Assembly (NCBI GenBank): GCA_902803745.1
Contig: CADCRB010000333.1
Coordinates: 1 to 13,119 of the forward strand
Length of the DNA stretch: 13,119 bases
From: an uncultured Lachnospiraceae bacterium
GTDB lineage: Bacteria > Bacillota > Clostridia > Lachnospirales > Lachnospiraceae
Reading direction: 5' to 3'
The notes under the pieces were generated by a model that did no database searches, had not been told where the DNA came from, and was given only the letters and a program-made list of their open reading frames with translations. Shown in pieces: positions 1 through 6,331 of this stretch; position 1 is the stretch's first letter; each line of letters starts with the position of its first letter. The translations under genes and the position numbers were made by a program.

Positions 1-915
1 CAGGGAGAGTCGAGGACCGGAAGGTGGCTTGTAGTTTGTACGGTATTGGGTGCTTATACCCATCAGTATGCACTTATTGCTGAAGCCTTTGTATGGCTTA
101 TGCTTCTGTTCGGATCAATAAGAAGGCATACAGTAAAGGAATGGGGCAAAATGGCTGCAGTCTGTATAATATGCTACATACCCTGCGCCATATTGACGGT
201 CTATCAATTGAAAGCAGCTACGGCATATTTTTCAGCAGAACCGGTATCTTTTGGCAGTTTTCTTTCTTCTGTCAGGTATCCCTTTGTAACAAACTTTACA
301 ATTTTGTCTGCCACACTGATGACCTTTACTTTTCTCTTGCTTTGTTATTCCATTTCAAAAGGTAAGTATATGTGTGCCTATCTTTTTCTAATATATATAT
401 TTGTAACAGCTATATCCTTTGCTATTATGATAGCGACAGGATCAACTTTTTTTTCCTCCAGATATCTTATGCCGTCTATTGTAATGCTTTGGCTCGGAGC
501 ATCGCTGGCGCTGGATATGCTTCTTACTGAAAACAGGTATGTATGGATGGCAGCAATTCCGTTGGTGTTGGCTGTTTTCGTCGTCATATATCTGCAGCAA
601 TATCACGCGGAATATGTAGATCTGTCAGAATTTATGGAGTTTATTGATTCCACGGGAGAAGAGGACGGATATGTTATCTTTGAAGAATATCCTGAAATAG
701 AGATATGTCTCGGCTATTACGCTCCATGGTTAAGATCTTTTGATATTGATGATATAGGCGAAATAAATGGAAGAAAATTCATATTTGTAAACAGGGAAAT
801 GCATACTGATGATATTGAAAAAATAAAAAATAAAAATTATGAACTAAAGTATGTTGAAAATCTGAGTTTTGACCGATATAACTTTAAAGCATACGAATTG
901 ATCAGATTCGATTAA
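1..915 (+). CDS. C-terminal part of a polytopic membrane protein, probably GT39/PMT-like glycosyltransferase (5' partial)
   Basis: The frame is open from the first base of the window to a TAA at 913-915, so the 5' end lies outside the window; the TTG at 46 is only an internal codon. The 304 visible residues contain about six or seven hydrophobic helices. They are followed by a soluble C-terminal tail of roughly 105 residues that is acidic and aromatic. The motif GAYTHQYAL within the first helix resembles the AYTHYxxL segment typical of PMT/GT39-type (RgtA/B/C/D-like) membrane glycosyltransferases, which transfer sugars from lipid-linked donors on the outer membrane face. The catalytic N-terminal loop, where the acidic residues would lie, is not in the window, so the activity cannot be confirmed. 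It could also be another polytopic envelope protein. The next gene starts 25 bases downstream on the same strand and may be co-transcribed. Confidence 0.6.
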   Translation, partial: QGESRTGRWLVVCTVLGAYTHQYALIAEAFVWLMLLFGSIRRHTVKEWGKMAAVCIICYIPCAILTVYQLKAATAYFSAEPVSFGSFLSSVRYPFVTNFTILSATLMTFTFLLLCYSISKGKYMCAYLFLIYIFVTAISFAIMIATGSTFFSSRYLMPSIVMLWLGASLALDMLLTENRYVWMAAIPLVLAVFVVIYLQQYHAEYVDLSEFMEFIDSTGEEDGYVIFEEYPEIEICLGYYAPWLRSFDIDDIGEINGRKFIFVNREMHTDDIEKIKNKNYELKYVENLSFDRYNFKAYELIRFD

Positions 916-940
916 AATACTGAGGAAGGAAGTGATCTCG

Positions 941-1150
941 ATGGTTGATGCTATTGGCATGGCTGCTCCTACTGGTCTGATACAGGATATGTCCACTGCA
1001 TTATCCGCTGCAAAAACCGGCAGTGAGGTGAGCATGAAAGTGCTGTCAAATGCTTTGGACACCCAGGATGCAATGGGCGCATCGATGGTCCGTATGATGG
1101 AAAATTCCGTAAACCCCGCAGTGGGCGGTAATTTTGACGCATCGGTGTGA
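941..1150 (+). CDS. YjfB family protein (putative motility protein)
   Basis: This is a small protein of 69 residues. Its pattern fits the YjfB family: a Val-Ser-Met-x-Val-Leu helix, then ALDTQDAMG, then a MVRMM helix, and a C-terminal end of the form NPAVGGNFDASV, matching the usual HPxLGxNIDIxx tail. The family is annotated as a putative motility protein because of its distribution in flagellated Firmicutes; no biochemical role is established. I choose ATG 941 over the in-frame GTG at 932. AAGGAAGTGATC (926-937) is a one-mismatch copy of the full Shine-Dalgarno sequence and lies at the right distance from 941, whereas it would overlap a start at 932. There is no signal peptide or membrane segment. 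No flagellar or chemotaxis gene is visible in the window. An intrinsic terminator follows within 30 bases. Confidence 0.8.
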   Translation: MVDAIGMAAPTGLIQDMSTALSAAKTGSEVSMKVLSNALDTQDAMGASMVRMMENSVNPAVGGNFDASV

Positions 1151-1176
1151 TTCCTGAGTAGAAAAGAAAGTATGCA

Positions 1177-1219
1177 AAAAACAGGATGCAGACCTAAAGA
1201 GGGGGTGCATCCTGTTTTT
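1177..1219. terminator. Bidirectional intrinsic terminator between yjfB-like gene and copA
   Basis: A 14-bp perfect inverted repeat pairs 1177-1190 (AAAAACAGGATGCA) with 1206-1219. The 15-base loop can form a further short CCT/AGG stem. The right arm runs into a T tract for plus-strand transcripts, and the A run at 1176-1181 gives a U tract for minus-strand transcripts. It lies 26 bases after the yjfB-like stop and 32 bases beyond the copA stop, so it can end both convergent genes. Confidence 0.9.
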
Positions 1220-1251
1220 TTCAAAAGCCGGTACTCTTCAAAAATCTAAAA

Positions 1252-3810
1252 CTACAATATAGAATTAACAGTATAGTCCTTGTCTTCGACTGCTTTTTTC
1301 AAAACATCGTCTGACACATCGGACGATAGTTCAACGACAGCCGTTCCGTCTGAATGAGAAACTCTTGCTGATGATACACCCTCGATAGCTTCAAGGGCTT
1401 TTTTAACATTCATTTCGCAATGCTCGCACATCATTCCGCTGATTTTGATAGTTTTTGTCATTTCGACCTCCTCCGGTTCAATATTTATATTAATTTTTTT
1501 AATTACAAACGACTTTCTGTCATTTACTGGATCATAGAGTCTGAATAGATTCAGTCTGAGGGCATTTAAACATACTGTTGCAGAAGAAAGGCTCATGGCC
1601 ATAGCTCCTATCATTGGATTCATTTCGTAATTCCAATGAAATAATGCCTGATAAAAACCGGCAGCAAGTGGAATGCATATTAAGTTATAAAAGAAGGCCC
1701 AGAATAGGTTCTCGTGAATGTTTTTGATCACAGCCCGACTGAGGCATATCGCTGCAGGAACATCAGTCAGCCTGCTTTTAACAAGGATAATAGTTGCAGC
1801 ATCAATAGCGACATCCGTTCCGGCTCCTATAGCAATACCGGTATCAGCTATTGTAAGAGCTGGAGCATCATTAATTCCATCTCCAACCATTGCTACCTTA
1901 CCGTTTTTTCTTAGTTTTTGAATAGTATTTCCTTTTCCTTCAGGAAGGATATCGGCGACTATATATTCAATTCCTGCATCTTGGCCTATAGCATTGGCTG
2001 TTTCTTTATTGTCCCCGGTAAGCATTACTACCTGAAGCCCCATGTTTCTGAGTCTTTGTACTGCACTTGCTGACTCCTCCTTTACCGAGTCGGCAACAGA
2101 GATGATACCGAGCAGGGTACTTTCTCTGGCAAAATACAGTGGTGTTCTGCCAGATCCGGCCAGGTTATCTGCTATTTCTTTCAGTTCATCAGTCACGTGA
2201 GCATGTTCTGAAATATAATAATAGTTGCCTCCGTAGATCCTGTTTCCATTTAGCTTCGCTGTCAGACCTTTTCCGGGAATAGCGACAAATTCAGTAATTG
2301 TTGAAATATCAATTCCTGATTCTTTTGCGTGTGAGAGCACAGCTTTTGATAAAGGGTGTTCACTTTTGGATTCTAATGATGCGGCGGTACAAAGCAGATC
2401 CTTTTCAGTTATTTCTTCGGCAGGTATTATATCCATGACCGATGGTTCACCGGTAGTGATGGTTCCGGTTTTATCTAAAGCTATGATCTCAGTTTTTCCG
2501 GCCTCTTCTAGAGCTGCCGCAGTTTTGAAAAGGATACCGTTTTTTGCCCCGACGCCGCTCCCAACCATTATAGCTACGGGAGTGGCAAGCCCAAGTGCAC
2601 AGGGGCAGGAGATCACAAGAATGGAAATTGCCCTGGAGAAAGCAAAACCAAATGTTTTTCCTAAGATCAGCCAGCTTGCAAATGTGAAGAGAGATATAAA
2701 TATAACAGCAGGGCAGAATATGCCGGAAATCTTATCGGCTATTCGTCCAATTGGAGCTTTTGTGGAAGAAGCATCTGAGACAAGTTGTATAATACCCGAT
2801 AATGTAGTATCCGCTCCAACCCTTACAGCTCTGGCTTTTATAAAACCGGATGTATTAATTGTTCCGGCTGAAACTGTGTCTCCAGGTGCTTTATCCCGGG
2901 GGATAGACTCACCGGTTAGAGCAGCTTCATTAACGGCTGTAAGGCCATCAATAATAATGCCGTCAACGGGGATGCTCTCCCCGGGACGAACTATAAAAAT
3001 ATCATCTATTTTCACATCAGATATTTCTGCTTCAAATATCTTTCCGTCACGCTCGATATTTGCAGTTTTAGGAGCCAGATTCATAAGAGATTTGAGAGCA
3101 TCGGTAGTTCTTCCTTTTGAATATGCCTCTAAAGTTTTGCCGAAGGTTATCAGTGTAAGAATCATAGCTGCTGACTCAAAATAAAAGCATCGGGTAGATA
3201 AATCCGTTACCCTTCCTGTATCGCCCTGCTCCATGGCAGAAATAACAAGAAATAAGGCTCCGACCGAGTAAAAAAAGGCTGCTCCTGAGCCCATCGCGAC
3301 CAGAGTATCCATATTTGCACTTCCATGCAATAAGGCATTAAAGCCTGAAATAAAGAACCTTCGGTTAATTATAATTACCAGTATCGTCAGAAGCATTTCA
3401 AGAAGTCCCATTGCAGCAGGGATATAAAAAAGAGAAGGTATGGGCAGATTAAGCATTGAATGACCCATACCAAAGTACATAATGACGATAAGGATTAAAA
3501 CGGAAGAGATCAGCCTGCGCACAAGAACAGGGGTTTCCGTATCCTGAAGATCAAGTTCTGGTTTCATTACCGGATCGGGAGCATTGCCATTCCGGTTAAC
3601 GGTTGATACTGATACAGGAATTGCTCCGTATCCAGCATCTTTGACTGCCTTTATTATTTCCGTATCAACGGCTTTTCCTTCGACAGTCATGCTGTTTGTC
3701 AACAGGCTTACATTAACACTGTTTACACCGGATATCCTGTTTACCGCTTTTTCGATGTGCATCTGGCATGCTGCGCAGGACATGCCTGTAATTTTATACT
3801 TTGCTGTCAT
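1252..3810 (-). CDS. copA: Copper-translocating P1B-type ATPase, HMA domains at both ends
   Basis: A Cu(I) efflux ATPase of 852 residues if started at ATG 3810. An N-terminal HMA metal-binding domain carries GMSCAAC (residues 9-15). After it come the membrane segments and the actuator motif TGES (299-302). The metal-site CPC is at 402-404, and the phosphorylated Asp is in DKTGT (446-450). The SEHP motif (His485), GDGIND (643-648), Tyr-Asn at 708-709 and MxxSS at 739-743 complete the Cu(I) class (P1B-1) signature. A second HMA domain with MCEHC lies at 794-798, after a short charged linker. Carrying an HMA at the C terminus as well as the N terminus makes the protein longer than minimal CopA. 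The frame can be extended to a TTG at 3846, but homology begins at MTAKYKITGMSC, so 3810 is preferred. Neither start has a convincing Shine-Dalgarno. The gene stands alone on the minus strand, and no CsoR- or CopY-type regulator gene is in the window. Confidence 0.95.
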   Translation of the reverse strand: MTAKYKITGMSCAACQMHIEKAVNRISGVNSVNVSLLTNSMTVEGKAVDTEIIKAVKDAGYGAIPVSVSTVNRNGNAPDPVMKPELDLQDTETPVLVRRLISSVLILIVIMYFGMGHSMLNLPIPSLFYIPAAMGLLEMLLTILVIIINRRFFISGFNALLHGSANMDTLVAMGSGAAFFYSVGALFLVISAMEQGDTGRVTDLSTRCFYFESAAMILTLITFGKTLEAYSKGRTTDALKSLMNLAPKTANIERDGKIFEAEISDVKIDDIFIVRPGESIPVDGIIIDGLTAVNEAALTGESIPRDKAPGDTVSAGTINTSGFIKARAVRVGADTTLSGIIQLVSDASSTKAPIGRIADKISGIFCPAVIFISLFTFASWLILGKTFGFAFSRAISILVISCPCALGLATPVAIMVGSGVGAKNGILFKTAAALEEAGKTEIIALDKTGTITTGEPSVMDIIPAEEITEKDLLCTAASLESKSEHPLSKAVLSHAKESGIDISTITEFVAIPGKGLTAKLNGNRIYGGNYYYISEHAHVTDELKEIADNLAGSGRTPLYFARESTLLGIISVADSVKEESASAVQRLRNMGLQVVMLTGDNKETANAIGQDAGIEYIVADILPEGKGNTIQKLRKNGKVAMVGDGINDAPALTIADTGIAIGAGTDVAIDAATIILVKSRLTDVPAAICLSRAVIKNIHENLFWAFFYNLICIPLAAGFYQALFHWNYEMNPMIGAMAMSLSSATVCLNALRLNLFRLYDPVNDRKSFVIKKININIEPEEVEMTKTIKISGMMCEHCEMNVKKALEAIEGVSSARVSHSDGTAVVELSSDVSDDVLKKAVEDKDYTVNSIL
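1459..1474 (-). promoter_or_regulatory. Internal ribosome-binding site and ATG at the CopZ-like domain of copA
   Basis: On the minus strand GGAGGAGGT (1474-1466) is followed after four bases by ATG (1461-1459), in frame with copA. Translation from here to the copA stop gives 69 residues: a complete HMA domain with ISGMMCEHC near its start, the same size as stand-alone CopZ copper chaperones. The site could allow a free chaperone to be made from the copA message. It could instead be the remnant of a former separate copZ gene, or simply the codons for Glu-Glu-Val. Confidence 0.5.
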
Positions 3811-3817
3811 AATAGTT

Positions 3818-3856
3818 ATTTTAAGATCACACTTAAGCAGATTCAAGTAAAATCTG
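3818..3856 (-). promoter_or_regulatory. Probable copA promoter with an inverted repeat over the -35
   Basis: On the minus strand TTGAAT (3846-3841) and TAAAAT (3823-3818) are separated by 17 bases and sit directly upstream of ATG 3810. The inverted repeat CAGATT-N7-AATCTG (3838-3856) overlaps the -35 box and could be an operator. It does not match the CopY consensus TACAnnTGTA, and I do not recognise it as a CsoR site. Confidence 0.45.
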
Positions 3857-3865
3857 AATGTTGAG

Positions 3866-3895
3866 TTGACATAAAAAAAGAAAATGTGCTACAAT
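3866..3895 (+). promoter_or_regulatory. Strong sigma-A promoter for the tagA-like/ftsEX operon
   Basis: A consensus TTGACA (3866-3871) and TACAAT (3890-3895) are 18 bases apart, with a TG one base ahead of the -10 (extended -10 at 3887-3888). Predicted transcription starts near 3901-3903, giving a leader of about 142 bases before ATG 4045. It is the best promoter match in the window and is divergent from the copA promoter. Confidence 0.85.
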
Positions 3896-3901
3896 ACAAT
3901 A

Positions 3902-4042
3902 TCTTGTGCGGATACAAGGAAAATAAAAGCAGAATGCACCCATATTTAGTTCTCACCTTCCGGCTCAACCGGTATTTATCCGGTATACCGGGTATCGCGG
4001 CGGGAGATTTAACAGGTAGTATTTTTCAGTCGCGAGTATAGA
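3902..4042 (+). ncRNA. Highly structured leader or small RNA, 6S-RNA-like fold (tentative)
   Basis: The segment begins at the predicted transcription start and folds, by hand, into one long rod. A closing stem pairs 3903-3908 with 4031-4036, and an A/U helix pairs 3919-3925 with 4020-4027. A large, asymmetric, mostly unpaired bubble follows (about 3926-3950 against 4008-4019). An apical arm pairs 3951-3962 with 3998-4007 and ends in a strong hairpin, 3968-3975 with 3985-3993. Closing stem, open central bubble and apical arm is the architecture of 6S RNA, the RNA polymerase mimic, and GGGAG on the 3' side is also seen in Bacillus 6S. Against this, it is short for 6S, no terminator separates it from ATG 4045, and I cannot confirm family membership by sequence. 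It may instead be a cis-regulatory leader of the operon. Confidence 0.35.
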
Positions 4043-4044
4043 TT

Positions 4045-4710
4045 ATGAAAACATACGAAGTATTAGGAATAAATATTAAAGACTATTCTGTCAGAGAGGC
4101 ACTCCACAAAACCAGAGAGTACCTTTCCTACAATGTACCTTCTGTAGTATTCTTTCTTACCAAGGATGTTCTTCTTTCGGCCTCTGATTCGGATGAGCAT
4201 AAAAGGATAATAGAAGAAGATGCTGAGATCACAATGCCTGCAACTTCTGATATATTTAAGGCTGCCGATATTACGGATAAGGGACGGGAAAGAGAGATAG
4301 ACAGAAACCTCTATCTGAAGGGGCTTTTAAGGATGCTTTCAAAAGAACATCGCAGGATATATCTGGTTACCCAAAATCCCGGTCAGATGACAGAATTAAA
4401 ATCTTTACTGGGCGCATTTGAAAATGTGCTTCAGATAGCCGGGACGTATGACGGATCTGAACATGGATCCACAGAAGATATAACAAATGATATCAATACC
4501 GTAACTCCGTACGTTGTATTCGCTGTATATTCCGGAAATGAGGGAATAGATTTTATTTCTTCGGTAAAAAAGTATATGAATACACGACTTATTGTGGTTC
4601 TTCAGCCGGAGATGCTGAATGTAAAAGAGGATGGATCAGTGAAAAGCGGTCTTATGACAAAATTGTCCGGGCGGCTTTTTACTCGTATAGCGGGAAAATA
4701 TAAACAATAA
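4045..4710 (+). CDS. Degenerate WecG/TagA/CpsF-like protein ahead of ftsEX
   Basis: A cytosolic protein of 221 residues, without signal peptide or membrane segment. The order of elements follows the WecG/TagA glycosyltransferase fold: VLGINIKDYSVREAL (6-20) for the GIPxDxxTxxEAL start, FFLTKD (36-41) for the VNAE strand, RIYLVTQNPGQ (104-114) for the FLLGGKPG segment, and AGTYDG (132-137) for the GTHDGY motif. The residues expected for catalysis are not conserved: the PDG loop reads MPATSD (64-69), and the GxPxQE segment reads YSGNEG (162-167). It may have lost transferase activity or use another substrate. Active relatives move N-acetylmannosamine or a similar sugar onto undecaprenyl-linked acceptors. 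It opens the ftsE-ftsX operon, 45 bases before ftsE, so a role in envelope growth or division is inferred. ATG 4045 has only a weak ribosome-binding site (GCGAG). Confidence 0.6.
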   Translation: MKTYEVLGINIKDYSVREALHKTREYLSYNVPSVVFFLTKDVLLSASDSDEHKRIIEEDAEITMPATSDIFKAADITDKGREREIDRNLYLKGLLRMLSKEHRRIYLVTQNPGQMTELKSLLGAFENVLQIAGTYDGSEHGSTEDITNDINTVTPYVVFAVYSGNEGIDFISSVKKYMNTRLIVVLQPEMLNVKEDGSVKSGLMTKLSGRLFTRIAGKYKQ

Positions 4711-4755
4711 GATCAGGACGAGGGTCACATTCGATTACAGAGGAGTAAGAAAAAG

Positions 4756-5442
4756 ATGATTTTGTTGGAGGATGTAGTAAAATCGTACAGTTCGGGTGCC
4801 CCTGCATTGAATGGCATCAGTCTGAATATAGATGCCGGTGAATTTGTATTCATTGTTGGAGACTCCGGAAGCGGAAAAAGCACATTGATAAAGCTTCTTC
4901 TTAGAGAGCTGAAGCCCACATCGGGACATATTATTGTAAACAATACGGATGTAACAAGGTTAAGACATGGAAGGATCCCGAAATATCGTCGTAATATCGG
5001 ATGTGTTTTCCAGGATTTCAGACTTCTTAAGGACAGAAATGTATATGAAAACGTTGCTTTTGCACAGAGAGTGGTGTCTGTTCCGGGAAGGGAAATAAAG
5101 AGAAATGTTCCTCAGGTTCTGTCAACCGTAGGCCTGGCGGAGAAATACAGTTCCAGGCCCAGTGAGCTTTCAGGAGGGGAGCAGCAGCGAGTGGCTGTAG
5201 CGAGAGCCATAATCAATAAGCCTCCTATTCTTCTTGCAGATGAGCCCACAGGAAATCTAGACCCAAAGAATTCATGGGATATCATGAAACTTTTGGAAAA
5301 GATAAACAGAAACGGCACTACTGTATTAGTTGTAACTCATAATCGTGAAATAGTGAATGCGATGCAGAAAAGGGTCATAACCATGAAAAAAGGTGTAATA
5401 TTGGCTGATCAGGAGAGGGGGGAGTACATAGATGAGGATTAG
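4756..5442 (+). CDS. ftsE: Cell-division ABC transporter ATP-binding protein FtsE
   Basis: A cytoplasmic ATPase of 228 residues, the usual FtsE length. The ABC motifs are complete: Walker A GDSGSGKST (35-43), Q-loop Gln86 in VFQDFRLL, signature LSGGEQQR (138-145), Walker B ILLADE (158-163) followed by PTGNLD, and the switch His195. The FQDFRLL loop and the DEPTGNLD stretch are typical of FtsE as opposed to other MacB-like ATPases. It binds FtsX at the membrane; its ATP cycle is transmitted through FtsX to activate a peptidoglycan hydrolase at the septum. A good ribosome-binding site, AGAGGAG (4739-4745), precedes the ATG. Its 3' end overlaps ftsX by 11 bases, indicating translational coupling. 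Confidence 0.97.
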   Translation: MILLEDVVKSYSSGAPALNGISLNIDAGEFVFIVGDSGSGKSTLIKLLLRELKPTSGHIIVNNTDVTRLRHGRIPKYRRNIGCVFQDFRLLKDRNVYENVAFAQRVVSVPGREIKRNVPQVLSTVGLAEKYSSRPSELSGGEQQRVAVARAIINKPPILLADEPTGNLDPKNSWDIMKLLEKINRNGTTVLVVTHNREIVNAMQKRVITMKKGVILADQERGEYIDED

Positions 5443-6331
5443 TACGTTGTTTTACACTCTCCAACAGGGGATCAAATCCATATTCAGAAATAAAATTTTT
5501 TCTCTGGCAACAGTCGCAACAATATCGGCGTGCATATTCCTTTTCGGAATATTCTATGCGGTGATGGTAAATTTTCAAAATATCATACATCAGGCAGAAT
5601 CCGGAGTCGCTGTTACGGTCTTTTTTGATCCAGAGATAACGGATGCACAGATTCAGCAGATAGGTCAGGACATTAGCATGAGAGCGGAGGTCTCCAAGGT
5701 GGTTTTTGTTTCGGCAGAACAGGCCTGGGCAGATTTTAAGGATGAGTATTTAGGAGAATATGCTGATACTTTCGGGGATGACAATCCATTGGAGGATGAT
5801 GCGAACTATGAGGTATATTTAAGCGACGTATCTATGCAGGAGCAGCTGGTAGAATATATAGCGGGCCTTTCCGGGGTAAAGGAAATCCATAAATCCGCCA
5901 ATGTCGCAAATACCCTTAGTATGGCAAATAGCCTGGTAAGCTATGTTTCTCTTGCGATCATCTTTATTTTATTTGCAGTTTCCATATTCCTTATCAGCAA
6001 TACGGTAGCCATCGGAATATCCGTGAGACGGGAAGAGATTGCTATTATGAAACTAATAGGGGCATCTGATTTCGTAGTGCGTTCTCCGTTCCTTTTTGAA
6101 GGTATAATTTTGGGGCTTATAGGGGCAGCTATTCCCCTTATTATAATTTATTATATATATAATGAAGCAATAAAATATGTGATACAGGAATTTGCGGTAC
6201 TGAATTCTATACTGGCTTTTCTTCCCGTGGAACAGATTTTTTATACACTCGTACCGATAGCCCTTATCCTCGGAGTAGGGATTGGGTTCCTTGGGAGTGC
6301 CATGACAGTACGCAGACATTTGCGTGTATGA
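5432..6331 (+). CDS. ftsX: Cell-division membrane protein FtsX
   Basis: A permease-like protein of 299 residues with the FtsX topology. A cytosolic N terminus leads into one membrane helix (about 24-46). A large extracytoplasmic domain follows (about 47-168), and then three helices (about 170-192, 221-243, 271-292). The conserved cytoplasmic loop RREEIAIMKLIGA (199-211) lies between helices 2 and 3. FtsX does not transport a substrate; its outer domain contacts coiled-coil murein hydrolases (EnvC in E. coli, PcsB in streptococci). The start lies inside ftsE behind the purine-rich site at 5412-5423, and the stop overlaps the next start as ATGA (6328-6331). Both junctions suggest a fixed ratio with FtsE and the hydrolase. 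Confidence 0.96.
   Translation: MRISTLFYTLQQGIKSIFRNKIFSLATVATISACIFLFGIFYAVMVNFQNIIHQAESGVAVTVFFDPEITDAQIQQIGQDISMRAEVSKVVFVSAEQAWADFKDEYLGEYADTFGDDNPLEDDANYEVYLSDVSMQEQLVEYIAGLSGVKEIHKSANVANTLSMANSLVSYVSLAIIFILFAVSIFLISNTVAIGISVRREEIAIMKLIGASDFVVRSPFLFEGIILGLIGAAIPLIIIYYIYNEAIKYVIQEFAVLNSILAFLPVEQIFYTLVPIALILGVGIGFLGSAMTVRRHLRV

Noticed and set aside
932..940. GTG 932 as the start of the yjfB-like gene
   Set aside because: The Shine-Dalgarno match overlaps the GTG, and the usual family length fits ATG 941 better.
844..1224. Minus-strand open frame of 126 codons across the end of the first gene and the yjfB-like gene
   Set aside because: It is antisense to a better-supported small gene with a clear family match and Shine-Dalgarno, and it runs through the terminator hairpin.
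2366..3184. Plus-strand open frame of 272 codons inside copA
   Set aside because: Its composition, rich in Ser, Ile, Ala and Pro, is what antisense translation of the ATPase gives; there is no family pattern and no ribosome-binding site.
3811..3846. TTG 3846 as the copA start, adding 12 residues
   Set aside because: No ribosome-binding site precedes it, the extra residues do not belong to the HMA domain, and the -35 box of the likely promoter overlaps the TTG codon.
3969..3993. CCGGTAT repeats and the palindrome CCGGTATACCGG as a copper-regulator operator
   Set aside because: They lie far downstream of the plus-strand promoter and upstream of the copA promoter, do not match CopY or a convincing CsoR site, and are explained as the apical hairpin of the leader RNA.
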